From: Ceratotherium simum simum
Lineage: Eukaryota > Chordata > Mammalia > Perissodactyla > Rhinocerotidae
Assembly (NCBI RefSeq): GCF_000283155.1
Contig: NW_004454197.1
Span: forward strand, 20,429,075 to 20,493,074
Reading direction: 5' to 3'
DNA: 64,000 bases
A program made the translations under genes and the position numbers. The number at the start of each line of letters is the position of its first letter. The stretch's first letter is position 1. Of the stretch, positions 1 through 11,215 are shown one piece after another. The notes beneath the pieces were generated by a model. The model searched no databases, was not told the origin of the DNA, and saw nothing but the letters and a program-made list of their open reading frames with translations.

Positions 1-160
1 ATAGTTGTATGTCGTAGCTGCACATCCTTCTAGTTGCTGTATGCGGGACTCGGCCTCAGGATGAACGGAGAAGTGGTGCCTCGATGCGCACCCGGGATCC
101 AAACCCGGGCCACCAGCATCGCAGCGCGCGCACTTAACCACCAAGCCACAGGGCCGGCCC
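1..160 (-). mobile_element. ERE1-type SINE, antisense, cut by the window edge
   Basis: The tail (ATAGTTGTATGTCGTAGCTG) and tRNA-like head ending GGGCCGGCCC are present. The 3' A-tail lies outside the window. Confidence 0.92.
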
Positions 161-462
161 TGGATCTGTCCATTTCTGATAGACGAGTTTTGAAGTCTCC
201 AACTATAATAGTGGATTCATCTGTTTCTCCTTGTGGTTCTATCAGTGTTTGCCTCATGTATTTTGATACTCTGTTGTTAGGTACACATTAGGATTGTTTT
301 GTCTTCTTGGAGAATCAACCCCTTTATCATTATGTAAAGCCCCTCTTTATCCCTCGTAACTTTCCTTGCTCTGAAGTCTGCTCTGTCTGAAAGTAATGCA
401 TATAGCTACTTCTGTTTTCTTTGGACTAGTGTTAGCATTGTATATCTTTCTCCATCTATTCA

Positions 463-672
463 TTTTTTTTTTAAGATTTTATTTATTTATTTTCCCCCAA
501 AGCCCCAGTAGATAGTTGTATGTCATAGCTGCACATCCTTCTAGTTGCTGTATGTGGGACGCAGCCTCAGCATGGCCGGAGAAGCAGCGTGTTGGTGCGC
601 GCCCGGGATCCGAACCCGGGCCGCCAGCAGCGGAGCGCGCGCACTTAACCGCTAAGCCACAGGGCCGGCCCC
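463..672 (-). mobile_element. ERE1-type SINE, antisense
   Basis: Complete copy with T-run, AGATTTTATTTATTTATTTT tail and GGGCCGGCCCC head. An imperfect target duplication around TATTCATTTTT and CCATTCATTTTT flanks it. Confidence 0.93.
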
Positions 673-1018
673 TATCCATTCATTTTTAATGTATATGTGT
701 CTTCATATTTAAAATGGGTTTCTTGTAGATAACATATAGCTAGGTCTTGTTTTTTGATCCATTGTGACAATCTTTTTTATTGGTGTATTTTGAACACTGA
801 CATTTAAAATGATTATTGATATAGTTGGATTAATATCTACTATATCTATTACTGTTTTCTATTTGTTGCCTTTTTTGTTCCTATTTTTGTCATTCACTTT
901 TTTTCTGTCTTATGACTTTGAGCATTTTATATGATTCCATTTTCTCTCCTTTCTTAGTATATCAGTTATCCTTCTTTTTGTTTTACTTTTTTAAGTGGTT
1001 GCCCTAGAGTTTGCAGTA

Positions 1019-1228
1019 CAGCCATGCATCGCTTAACTAGGGGAATACATTCTGAGAAATGCATTGTTAGGTGATTTCATCATTATGCTAACATCATAAA
1101 GTATACTTACACAAACCTAGATGGTATATCCTACTATATACCTAGGCTATATAGTACTAATCTTATGGGACCACTGTCATATATATGGTCTGTTGTTGAC
1201 CGAAATGTCATTATGCCGTTCTTGACTA
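1019..1228. mobile_element. Tigger-like DNA transposon remnant (MITE), inserted in the L1
   Basis: It begins CAGCCATGCATCGCTTAAC and ends near TCTTGACTA, imperfect inverted ends of the TcMar-Tigger type, with TA on both sides as expected for that superfamily. L1 sequence continues across it. The exact family name is not certain. Confidence 0.7.
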
Positions 1229-1409
1229 TATACATTTGCAACTAATCCAAGTCCACTTTCAAATAACACTGTACACTTCATGGGCAGTGTCAGTACCTTA
1301 TAGTAACAAAATAATCCTAATTCCTCCCTCCCATTCATTGCTGTCATTCACTTCACTTATATATAAGCATACATAAGCAAATATATAAGCATACGTAATT
1401 GAATACAAA

Positions 1410-1911
1410 CAGTCCTTGACTTAACGATGGTTCGACTTATGAGTTTTTGACTTTATGATGGTGCAAAAGTGATGTGCACTCAGTAGAAACTGTACTTTGA
1501 ATTCTGAATTTTGATCTTTTCCTGGGCCAGCCATATGTGGTGTGACACTCTCCTATTCCTGGGCAGCAATAGTGAGCCGTGGCTCCTGGTCAGCTACACG
1601 ATCACGACAGTAAACAACTGATACACTTACGACCATTTTGTACCCATAAAACATTCCGTTTTTCACTTTCAGTACGGTATTCAATAAACTACATGAGATA
1701 TTCAAACTTTACTATAAAATAAGCTTTATGTTAGATGATTTTGCCCAACTGTAGGCTAATGTAAGTGTTCTGAGCATGTTGAAGGTGGGCTAGGCTACGC
1801 TATGATGTTCAGTAGGTTAGGTGTATTAAATGCATTTTTGACTTATGATATTTTCAACTTATAATGGGTTTATTGGGATGTAACCCCATCATAAGTTGAG
1901 GAAGATCTGTA
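1410..1911. mobile_element. Second Tigger-like DNA transposon remnant, inserted in the L1
   Basis: It starts CAGTCCTTGACTTAACGATG and finishes ATAAGTTGAGGAAGATCTGT, inverted ends of a Tigger-type element about 500 bp long. L1 sequence resumes on the far side. There is no transposase frame. Confidence 0.7.
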
Positions 1912-2146
1912 TATTGTTACTAGTATTATTTTGAACTAACTTATCTGTTAGATCAATTAAGAAAAGGTAAAATAAAAACTTTTATTTTACCTTTTCTTAT
2001 TCCTTCTCTGACACTCTTCCTTCATTTATGTAGGTCTGAGCTTCTGATCTATATAATTTTCTTTCTCTCTGAAGAACTTCCTTTAACACTTCTTGCCCAG
2101 AAGATATACTGGCAACAAAGCCCCTCAATTTATGTTTGCCTGAGAA

Positions 2147-2356
2147 TTTTTTTTAAATTTTTATTTATTTAATTTTTTCCCCCAAAGCCCCCGTAGATAG
2201 TTGTATGTCATAGCTGCACATCCTTCTAGTTGCTGTATGTGGGACACGGCCTCAGCATGGCCAGAGAAGCGGTGCATCGGTGTGTGCCTGGGATCCGAAC
2301 CCGGGCCGCCAGCAGTGGAGCGCGTGCACTTAACCGCCAAGCCACGGGGCCGGCCC
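2147..2356 (-). mobile_element. ERE1-type SINE, antisense
   Basis: Complete copy inside the old L1, flanked by CCTGAGAA on both sides. Confidence 0.92.
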
Positions 2357-2705
2357 TGAGAAAGTCTTTATTTCTCCTTCATTTTTGAAGGATAACCTCA
2401 CAGGACACAGAATTCTAGGTTGGTGTTTTCTTTTTTTCCCCCCAACACTTTAAAAATTACATTCTGCTCCCTTCTCACTTGCATGGTTTCTCAGGAGGAG
2501 TCAGATCCAATTCTTATCTTTGTTCCTCTATAGGTAAGATGTTTATCCTCTGATTTTTCAAGATTTTTATTTATTTTTGATTTTCTGTAATTTTAATATG
2601 ATACTAAGTGTATTTTTTTTTTTTTGGTATTTATCCTGCTTGGTGTTTTTCTGAGTTTCCTGGTTCTGTGATTTGGTGTCTGACATTAATTTGGGGGAAA
2701 TTCTT

Positions 2706-3262
2706 TTTTTTTTCAAATTGAGGTCATAATAGTTTATAACATTGTGAAATTTCAATTGTACATTATTATTTGTCAGTCACCATATAAATACGCCCCTTCA
2801 CCCCTTGTGCCTGCCCCCCACCCCCTTTCCCCTCTGGTAACCACTAAACTGTTCTCTTTGTCCATGTGTTAGTTTATCTTCCACATATGAGTGAAATTAT
2901 AGAGTGTTTGTCTTTCTCTGTCTGGCTTATTTTTCTTAACATAGTACCCTCCAGGTCCATCCAAGTTGTTGCAAATGGTATGATTTTGTCTTTTTTTATG
3001 GCTGAGTAGTTTTCCACTGTATGTATACAATGTCATCTTTATCCAATCATCAGTTAAAGGGCACTTGGGTTGCTTCCACGTCTTGGCTATAGTGAATAAT
3101 GCTGCAATGAACATAGTGGTGCATAGATCTCTTTGGATCATTGATTTCAAGTTCTTTGGATAAATACCCAGTAGTGGGATAGCTGGGTCATATGGTATCT
3201 CTATTTTTAATTTTTTGAGAAATCTCCATACTGTTTTCTATAGTGGCTGCACCAGTTTGTAT
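2706..3262 (-). mobile_element. Younger L1 3' end, antisense, inserted in the older L1
   Basis: A 5'-truncated L1 with an inverted 3' tail at its left side. The target duplication AATTTGGGNGAAATTCTT (N is G left, T right) is visible at about 2689 and 3264. Internal landmarks such as GGATAAATACCCAGTAGTGG and GGGTTGCTTCCACGTCTTGG are typical ORF2 3' end sequence read in reverse. Confidence 0.85.
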
Positions 3263-3667
3263 TCAATTTGGGTGAAATTCTTAGCCATTATAGCTTCAAA
3301 TATTTCTTTTGCTTCTCTCTTCTCCTTCTGGTATTCCCATTGTGCATATGTTACACTTAAGTTTTAGTTCTTCCACAGTTCTTGGATATTTTGTCATATT
3401 ATTTTCAGTCTTTTTTCTTTGCTTTTCAGTTTTGGAAATTTCTATTGAGATATTCTCAAGCTCAGAGATTCTTTCCTCAGCTGTGTGCAGTCTACTAGTA
3501 AGCTCATCACAGGAATTTTTCATTTCTGTTACAGTGTTTTTTTCATCTCTACCATTTTTTTTATTCTTTCTTAGAACTTCCACTCTCTGCCTACATCATC
3601 TATCTGTTCTTGCATGCTGTCTACTTTATCTATTAGAGCCTTTTGGCATATTAATCATAGTTGTTTT

Positions 3668-3867
3668 AATTAATTAATTAATTATTTTTCCCCCAAAGCC
3701 CCAGTAGATAGTTGTATGTCATAGCTGCACAGCCTTCTAGTTGCTGTATGTGGGATGCAGCCTCAGCATGGTCGGAGAAGCGGTGTGTCGGTGCACGCCC
3801 GGGATCCGAACCCGGGCCGCCAGCAGCGGAGCACATGCACTTAACTGCTAAGCCATGGGGCCGGCCC
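3668..3867 (-). mobile_element. ERE1-type SINE, antisense
   Basis: Complete copy flanked by the target duplication TAATCATAGTTGTTTTAA. Confidence 0.93.
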
Positions 3868-4795
3868 TAATCATAGTTGTTTTAAATTCCCGATCTGATA
3901 ATTCCAACTTCCCTGCCATATATAAGTCTGGTTCTGATGCTTACTTTGTCTCTTCAAACTATAATTTTTGCCTTTTAGTATGCCTTGTAATTTTTTCTCT
4001 ATTGCTAGACATGATGTATTAGGTAAAATAAATTGCTCTTAGTAGTCCTTTAGTTATACTGTGGTAAAATTTAGTAATGTGTGTGTGGGTGAGAAGTGAT
4101 CTATAGTCTTATGATTAAGTCTCATTTTTTAAGTGAGCCTGTGTCTCTGGACTGTGAACTTCACAAGTGCTTCTTAGTACACCCCAACCCTCCCCCTTAG
4201 TTGGAACAGGATGGCTAGAACCTGCTAGAGTTGGGTATTCCCCTTCCTAAGTCAGTTAGGCTCTGATAAAACCCCATCGGGTTAGGCTCTGGTTAAACAG
4301 TTTCTCCTGAGGGCACACCTTGTTAAGAACAAAATGCTCTGGCATATTTCAAAATGGTCGCTTTTCCCCTCCCCCTGCCAGAAGCATGAGGGATTTTTCT
4401 CCAATATTTACTGTGAGAATGTAGTCAAGCCTCTGGAGGTAAAACTCACAAAAGTGTGGGGACCCTCCCCACTTAGTTTCCGTGGAATTTTTGGCTCTCA
4501 GACTTGTCCACACTGAGCCTCCAGCAATTCATCAATTACAGCTTAGGTATCCATATCCCACCACTGGTACCCACAGAGGTTCTGCAAATGGATCTCTGCT
4601 TCAGAAAGTTGTGGTTCTCTGTACTTACTGTTGGCCTCTCCAATTTTGGGGGCAGCAGTTTGCCCTGTTACCTCACTTCTCTAATGCATCTCAGAAGAGT
4701 TGTTGATTTTTCAGTTTGTCCAGTTTTTCACTTGTTGTTAGGCTAGGGTGTTAACTTCCAAGATCCTTACATGCAGGACTGGGAACTGGAGTTCT

Positions 4796-5662
4796 CATTG
4801 TCAACCTTCTATTGATTTATAGGAGCTGGTATTGGGAAAACAGTCCTTTGCGGTATGAGTTGCAAATGTTTTTTACCCATTGTTTGTTGGCCTTTTGACT
4901 TTGCTTATGTTTGTTTTCCATCCAAACTGTATTATTTATTGAGGGCCAGGCTCTGTGCTGGGTGCTGAGGAAACTAGGATGAAAAAGGCCAAGATGTCCC
5001 TGCTTTCCTGAAATGTCCACTCCATTGATCCAGAGGAGGCTGGATTCAGTAACAAGACCAGATGTGAAGAGAGATCTGGACTCCAGGTTTAGTCCTGATG
5101 AAGGAACTATAGGGCCTGTGGCTACCAAATCTAGAACAGCCGCTACATTGTTCAGATGGAGAAATGGGCCCAGAGAAGGAAGAGACGAGTCCAAGGTTTC
5201 ATGGCAACTTGGTGGCCCAGCTCTGGAGGCTTAGTTCAGAGCTCTTTTCTCTCTATCAAAAAGCTGCTCCTGACCAGCCTTGGGTCTTGTAACCTCATCT
5301 CCCCAGAACTCTGTCCCCCCCCCATAAAGTGAGGGGGTAGGATCAAGATTTTAACTAAGTCTGTGCTGGAGGAGCATTTGGAGTAGGAAGGGATATGAGC
5401 ACATGTTGCTGGATGAAGCAAGTGTAGTTAGAGGCATCATCTGCTGGGAAGAAAGCTCTGCAGGGAGCTGTCCTATGGACAGACCCGGAGAGGCATCTGC
5501 AGGACTTGGCCTCTCCCACTGGACACCCCTTGACCACTCCCATTCTAATTATGGCTGGACCAGCCTTGAGTACTTCTGTAGCGAGAAATTTCTCTCATCA
5601 GCTCTTTGGTTACTTTGAAATAATAAACGCAGGATAAATGCTTATTTCTTTTTCTTTATTTT
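4796..5662. other. Intergenic stretch with weak MIR-like traces
   Basis: Segments near 4930-4990 (ATTTATTGAGGGCCAGGCTC) and 5150-5180 (AGAAATGGGCCCAGAGAAGG) look like MIR ends. The rest is unrecognised, and no coding signal is apparent. Confidence 0.45.
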
Positions 5663-5850
5663 CTTTTTTTTTTCCCGAAAGCCCCAGTAGATAGTTGTAT
5701 GTCATAGTTGCACATCCTTCTAGTTGCTGTATATGGGACGTGGCCTCAGCATGGCTGGAGAGGTGGTGCGTCAGTGAGCTCCCGGGATCCGAACCTGGGC
5801 CGCCAGTAGTGGAGTGCGTGCACTTAACCGCTAAGCCATGGGGCCAGCCC
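5663..5850 (-). mobile_element. ERE1-type SINE, antisense
   Basis: Complete, with a T-run at left and GGGGCCAGCCC at right. The flanks share TTTCTTTATTTTC. Confidence 0.9.
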
Positions 5851-6360
5851 GTTTTCTTTATTTTCCAGATTTTAAAATAAGTTGATTTCTTAGCATCATC
5901 TACAGATTCTCTTTTTCTTCAAAGGATCATTATGAACTCATGGATTTAAACATATCTGATTTATTTTAATTCATTGCAATTATTATCATTAATGCTCTAA
6001 TTGTCCCAACTTTAGCAAGAGAGACCCTTTTCAAGGTAGATCCACAGGCTTTTCTTTCTACAAGACTTCAGTGGTCTTTGGGAGCTTGCTTGATATCTGG
6101 TATGACATGATGTTCCAGGTTCATATTTTACATTTTCTATCCTAAGCCTGTAATCAGCCATTTCTCCAAGGAGTTCTTTGAGTATTGGAAGACCATAGTC
6201 TGGGCCCAAGTGCCTCTTGGGAGAGGTTCTTCATGTTTCTTGGCTGCACAACATGCAAATTAGGGCATGGGTGTCTCTTGCCTAACTCCAAAAAAGATAC
6301 TCTGTCCAAGGCTTAGATATAAAAAGGGAAAATTCCTTGTGCTTCTCTAAGATTTCATAG
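5851..6360. other. Intergenic stretch, nothing recognised
   Basis: AT-rich, with no repeat I could name and no coding or RNA signal. Confidence 0.5.
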
Positions 6361-6364
6361 TTGT

Positions 6365-6790
6365 TTATCAATTTAAGGCATTGGTTTTCCACTTTGCCTC
6401 CATATTAGAATCCCTTGGGGAGCTTTTTTTTTTTTTTTTTAAAGATTTTATTTATTTATTTTCCCCCCAAAGCCCCAGTAGACAGTTGCATGTCATAGCT
6501 GCACATCCTTCTAGTTGCTGTATGTGGGACTCGGCCTCAGGATGGACGGAGAAGCGGTGCCTCGGTGCGCGCCCGGGATCCGAACCCGGGCCACCAGCAT
6601 CCGAGCGCGCACACTCAACCACCAAGCCACAGGGCCGGCCCTCCCTTGGGGAGCTTTAAAAAATACTGATGCCTGGATCCATCCCCAGAGATTCTGGTTT
6701 AACTGGACTAGGATCTGTCCTGGGCAATATGATTTTTTAAAGTGTGAAGCAACCAGATGGTTGTCAACCCTGGCTGCACATTTTTTATCA
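6365..6790. mobile_element. MER5A-type hAT DNA element split by an ERE
   Basis: The segments on either side of the SINE at 6425-6641 join into a MER5A-like sequence (CCTTGGGGAGCTTT, then CCAGAGATTCTGGTTTAACT and GTTGTCAACCCTGGCTGCAC). CCCTTGGGGAGCTTT is duplicated on both sides of the SINE. Confidence 0.75.
6425..6641 (-). mobile_element. ERE1-type SINE, antisense, inside MER5A
   Basis: Complete copy with CCCTTGGGGAGCTTT target duplication. Confidence 0.93.
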
Positions 6791-6939
6791 TTCCATGTGT
6801 GTTTTCACACTTTACTACGTATGTGTGGAGATCCAAATAATACTTTGTGCATGTCTTAAAAATTTATGTAAGCTGTACCCTGCTGAGTGTACCATTTGGA
6901 AGCTTGTTTTTTGACCCTAGCTTGTTTTGATACATCTGA

Positions 6940-7700
6940 GTTAACGCTTTACCTCTGGTTCATTCACTCTAACTGTTGTAGCACATTAAAATCTTCCCTC
7001 TACCCCATCATTTTCTGCTCCTCTTTGCTGCAAAATTCATGTGCAGCTCAGGCCAAAAATAGAATCATCCTTGACTCCTCTTTCTCTTATATCCCGCATC
7101 CAATTGTTCAGGAAATCCTCTTAGCTCTGCCTTCAAATATCATCTGACAATTTCTCACCAACTTGACTGCTACCACCTGGTTCCAGCCGCCATTATCTCT
7201 TGCCTGGATTATTGCAATAGCATCCTAAGTGGTCTCCCTGGTGGAGCCTTTGTTTGACCCTCTACAACCTATTGTCTCAAAGTAGTCAGAATAATAATGT
7301 CAATCAGATCACGTCCCTCCTCTTCTCAAGTCTCCAATGGATTCACATCTCTCTCAGTAAAATTCAAAAGTTCTTACCATGGCCTGCCAGAACTACATGG
7401 TGTGCACGTCTCCATCTCACCACCTTCCGGTCTCATCGCCTACCTCTGCCCCTCACTCATGCTGCTCTAGCCACACTTGCTTTCTTCTTGTCCTTTGAAC
7501 ATAACAATCCCATCCCCAGCTCTGGGCCTTTGTACTTGCTATTTCCTCTGGAATATTATTCCTGGAATGTTATTCCTCCAATATGCATAAGATCTACTTC
7601 CTTACTTCTTTCAGGTGTCTGCCCAAGTGTCATTTTATGAAAGAGGCCCTCCCTGGCCAGCTTGTCTAGAGCAGCACACACAACCCCTCACTCCCTGTGC
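6940..7700 (-). mobile_element. L2 LINE 3' region, antisense
   Basis: Reads as decayed L2 in reverse: AATGTCAATCAGATCACGTC, CTCTGGGCCTTTGTACTTGC and GAGGCCCTCCCTGGCCAGCT are landmarks. No open frame is retained. Confidence 0.7.
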
Positions 7701-8245
7701 TCTTACTGAAGTGTGGGAAGCAGTGACTCCTGCTCTGAACTACTTTGTTGGGTTGGCCCAGACTGACATTATATAACACAGAAAGGTGACCCGGTATACC
7801 TAGAAAGGAGCAGGTCCTTGAAAGGATCCCCCCAAAACCCACGGATCATCCTTTAAAGTAATTAAGAAATAAACAAACCCAAAAACAAACCCTGCTCCCT
7901 TAAACCTAGAAAGGATTTGAGGAGTTAAACCAGAACAAGACAACTTTGCCTTTCCCTTCCCTCCGAAATATAAACTCACAAATATGCACGTGCCAACTTG
8001 CCCCATGGGACATGAGCAACCAAGAATGGAGGGAAGGTCGCCAGGGCTGAGGAAAACTGTTCAGTCTGGACCCTCTGGTTTCATCTACCCTCTATGCTCA
8101 CAACCCCTACAGCCTCTTCCCCACAGCTCACCTTCCCTTCCCCTCCCCCAACCCCTCATCACTCCAGGGCATCTCTGGCTCTGGAAAAAGAGAGATAAAG
8201 TAGCAATAGGCACTGCTTCTCTCCCTCAATAAAATAGTTTTATTT
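7701..8245. other. Intergenic stretch, nothing recognised
   Basis: Moderate GC content. No repeat or gene was recognised. Confidence 0.5.
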
Positions 8246-8498
8246 GGGGTCTGGCCCAGTGGTGTAGTGGTTAAGTTTGCGTGTTCCACTTTGGCAGCCT
8301 GGGGTTCACGGGTTCGGATCCCAGGCATGGACATACTCACTGTTTATCAAGCCGTGCTGTGGCAGGCGTCCCACATATAAAGTAGAGGAAGATGGGCACG
8401 GATGTTAGCCCAGGGCCAATCTTCCTCAGCAAAAAGAGGATTGGCAACAGATGTTAGCTCAGGGCTAATCTTTCTCACCAAAAAAAAAAAAAAAAAAA
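8246..8498 (+). mobile_element. ERE2-like SINE (long-tail type)
   Basis: The head GGGGTCTGGCCCAGTGGTGT is followed by the AAGTAGAGGAAGATGGGCAC tail, a second tail segment ending CTCAGGGCTAATCTTTCTCA, and an A-run. Confidence 0.93.
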
Positions 8499-8793
8499 GT
8501 TTAATTTAATTTTAAAATAGTCATCAATGTGAAAAGGGAATGGCTTTTGAGAAATTAGTGTATTGGGGAAGAGGACATAGAATCAGATAAGCAAAACAGA
8601 CCAGACCCCTCCCTGTTCTCCCAATCCTACTATTTACTTTCCTTCTGGCTACCCCTTGGTTCAGGGGCTTGATCCTGCCTGAAGTGACCTCTTTACCCTG
8701 TCCTCCTATCCAAATCTTCTCCACCTTGAAGGTTCAGTTCTGGCCCAGGTTCCCCTTACATTCACATCCGCACCATCCCTGACCCTTGCCACC
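8499..8793. other. Short intergenic segment before ERV A
   Basis: Possible L2-like trace near 8640-8760, otherwise unrecognised. Confidence 0.4.
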
Positions 8794-9469
8794 TGCTGAC
8801 CAAGGAAAAATCACTACAATTTAAATAGCACATTTTTTTTTGGTGAGGAAGATTTGCCCTGAGGTAACATCTGTGGCCAGTCTTACTCTACTTTGTATGT
8901 AGGTCAGCACCACAGCATGGCTGACGAGTGGTGTAGGTCCACGCCCGGGATCTGAACACGCAAACCCAGGCCGCTGAAGCAGAGTGTGCCGAACTCAACC
9001 ACTATGCCATGGGGCCAGCCCCCTAAAATAGCAGATATTTATTTGGGCAATTAGAATTGCAACTGAGGAGACAGATTCAGGTAGAAACCCAAAACATGCT
9101 CTGATTACTGGAGAGGGGCTTAGGGTTTTTATGGGAAAAAGAGAGGATGAGATGAGTTGTATTAAAGAATAGTTTATTGGTGTTAGATGAGGTGATGCTA
9201 GTATTGTACTTCATAGATTGCCTTGAGATTTGGTCATCAGGCAAAAAGCTAGACTTGTGTTTCATTGATTCGTTAGTGATTCAGTCATCAGCAAAGTCCA
9301 TTTTTATCAGTCCTAAGAAACAGGATATTCTTGTCCTTATTGACTTCTTGGAATGTTGGCAGTTTGATCCAGTTTGGAAGGTAAAGAAAATAAGATGTGC
9401 AAGTCAATTCCTCTGAAATGGCTGCTTTGGCTCCATTTTAATATGGCTCTACTCATGTCATCTTTCACA
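8794..9469 (-). repeat. ERV A 3' LTR
   Basis: On the plus strand it runs from TGCTGACCAAGG to TTTCACA. The adjoining TCTCCCCCTTTT is a purine-rich tract on the minus strand (AAAAGGGGGAGA) immediately before the LTR start TGTGAAAG, as expected for priming of plus-strand DNA. It contains an ERE at 8833-9023. Confidence 0.85.
8833..9023 (-). mobile_element. ERE2-like SINE, antisense, inside ERV A 3' LTR
   Basis: Head at right (GGGGCCAGCCCC), shortened tail at left. The flanks share AAATAGCA. Confidence 0.88.
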
Positions 9470-9608
9470 TCTCCCCCTTTTGATCAAGACCTTTCTCTGA
9501 AAGCCTTGCTGATCAAACACTGGAAAGCATTATTGATTGACTATTGGAAACCATTGCTGATCGGCCATCAAAGCTTCTCTGGTCCCTTGTTACCAGGAAG
9601 GCTTATTC

Positions 9609-9720
9609 CACAGTGTGGGTGATGAGTGGTGTAGCTCTGTGTCCAGGATCTGAACCCATGAATCCCAGGCTGCCAATGCAGGGTACGTGAACTTCACCAC
9701 TAAACAACTGGGCTAGCCCC
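9609..9720 (-). mobile_element. Old partial ERE-like SINE, antisense
   Basis: Only the tRNA-like head is left: GATCTGAACCCATGAATCCC and CTGGGCTAGCCCC. It is more diverged than the other copies. Confidence 0.7.
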
Positions 9721-9793
9721 TCTTAGGAGATTTTAAGGCACGTTTGAGCAACAAGAGTGCCAGAGCAGAGGAAGGCTCTGCCTTCAAGTTCTT

Positions 9794-10440
9794 TTAAGGG
9801 TAAACATCTTCTGCAGTTCCTTGAAGTTTCCCATGTGAAGATTCATAAGCCTTAGTAATCATTTCAAAGCAACGAGTGACTGTTATCGGAGTGGTGTTTT
9901 TATAACATCGAGCTATGCAGAGGAGACAAGGTTTTATAACAATGAGAATTCCTATAACAGCAAACAAAATGCTAAGTCCAAATTGGAGAATAGACCTGAA
10001 AAAGGAGGCGATGCCTGAGGGCAGCCAGCTAAAGAGATCGAAGAAATACAGAATGTCAGTGGGCACTGCATTTAACCATTCAGCTTTCACCCGAAATCTG
10101 TCTACTTCTGTCTCTACCTTGCCAGAGGGGTTTACTCAGGTAAAACAAGACGTATTTACAACAGTTACAAATGTTACCTCTTAAATCCCTGGAGGCTTGA
10201 TTGGTTAGGTGAGAAGTTCTAGACATTTAGCACAATGAATTAGGGGAAGAATGGTGGAGAGATTGGTAATTAAGTGTACTAAAGGATCTCTAGATTCATG
10301 TACAAAATGAGGCTTCTGATGACAAACCCAATAATCAGAAAGATTTCCCCCTTTTGTAATAGATTGGGAGACATGGAGGGAGCAAATAAGGTAAGAAGCA
10401 ACAGCAAGCAAAAGGTATACAAGCCTGGTTTAGCCATCTT
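9794..10440 (-). pseudogene. ERV A env remnant with large internal deletion
   Basis: At the left (viral 3' end) an open stretch encodes a transmembrane-type segment with FSWLPSGIASFFRSILQFG followed by a hydrophobic span and a short cytoplasmic tail with CLLC. At about 10435 a methionine opens a hydrophobic leader, LYTFCLLLLLTLFAP, that fits an envelope signal peptide. Only about 640 bp separate the two, against a usual env of nearly 2 kb, so most of the surface and ectodomain coding sequence is gone. Not functional. Confidence 0.75.
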
Positions 10441-10453
10441 CAGAAAGCTGTCT

Positions 10454-10692
10454 GGGGCCGGCCCCGTGGCTTGGTGGTTAAGTGAGCGCGCTCCACTGCT
10501 GGCGACCCGGGTTCGGATCCCGGGCTCGCACCGACGCGCTGCTTCTCCGGCCATGCTGAGGCCGCGTCCCACATACAGCAACTNNNNNNNNNNNNNNNNN
10601 NNNNNNNNNNNNNNNNNNNNNNNNNNNNNNNNNNNNNNNNNNNNNNNNNNNNNNNNNNNNNNNNNNNNNNNNNNNNNNNNNNNTTTGGGGGG

Positions 10693-10723
<31 letters not shown>
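10454..10723 (+). mobile_element. ERE1-type SINE with assembly gap, inside ERV A
   Basis: GGGGCCGGCCCCGTGGCTTG head, body to ATACAGCAACT, then the gap and a long A-run. The target duplication GAAAGCTGTCTG lies on both sides. Confidence 0.92.
10584..10683. other. Assembly gap (100 N) inside an ERE SINE
   Basis: Exactly 100 N, a placeholder size, between the SINE body and its A-tail. The real missing length is probably only the remaining part of the ERE tail. Confidence 0.99.
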
Positions 10724-10725
<2 letters not shown>

Positions 10726-10823
10726 AAGCTGTCTGCCTCAGATGTGGGTTGCTTCTCTTCTTAGTCAGTTGGATTGGGAGGTCTCCAACATTTGTACAGG
10801 ACCGATGTCAGGTGGAGCCTTCT

Positions 10824-11215
10824 TTAGCTGTGAGAGGTATCTCCAAGGTTCAGTGCCTCTAGTTCGGCAGCAGTGTCAGCGGTCAGGAGCACTTGGCAAG
10901 GTCCTTTCCAATGGGGCTCGAGGGCTGTCTTCCTCTCATGCCACTTCCAGAATATCCAGTCACCATGCTCTAGACTGTGACCAACAGGATCCTTTGAATT
11001 GGAAGCCAGGAAAGCCTCTTTAACCTGTTGATGACAGGCTTGAATATAAGACATTAGAGACTTACAGTAGCTGGTCATATTAGCATAAGACAAGGGACCA
11101 GCAGAAGGTTGTATACCAAAGGACACTGATCTGCTGGTGATCATCCCACACAGGGTCAGTTCATGTTTTCCAGAGAGGGCACTGCAACCAGTCAGTGAGA
11201 CCAAAGGCAATATCT
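10824..11215 (-). pseudogene. ERV A pol remnant: integrase C-terminal domain
   Basis: The open stretch includes EHGDWIFWKWHERK and LEPHWKGPCQVLLT, the SH3-like C-terminal DNA-binding part of a gammaretrovirus-type integrase. It ends just upstream of the env leader, the usual pol-env arrangement. The catalytic core is not present upstream. Confidence 0.82.

Larger units (their letters stand above)
161..4795 (-). mobile_element. Old L1 (L1M-type) retrotransposon, 5' part, antisense, heavily interrupted
   Basis: Stretches throughout read as mammalian L1 5' and ORF sequence in reverse. Examples are GTGGTTGCCCTAGAGTTTGC near 1000, ATTCTAGGTTGGTG near 2410 and TCTGGTATTCCCATTGTGCA near 3330. The pieces are collinear once later insertions are removed: EREs at 463, 2147 and 3668, Tigger-like elements at 1019 and 1410, and a younger L1 at 2706. 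No intact reading frame remains. The subfamily is not determined. Confidence 0.8.

Noticed and set aside
6500..6640. tRNA gene-like sequence with A and B box resemblance (GGTTCGGATCC) in ERE heads
   Set aside because: The heads are tRNA-derived SINE promoters followed by SINE tails and A-runs. None forms a clean stand-alone tRNA.
10298..11023. 241-codon plus-strand frame
   Set aside because: It runs through the N gap and a SINE A-run. The true content is antisense retroviral pol and env.
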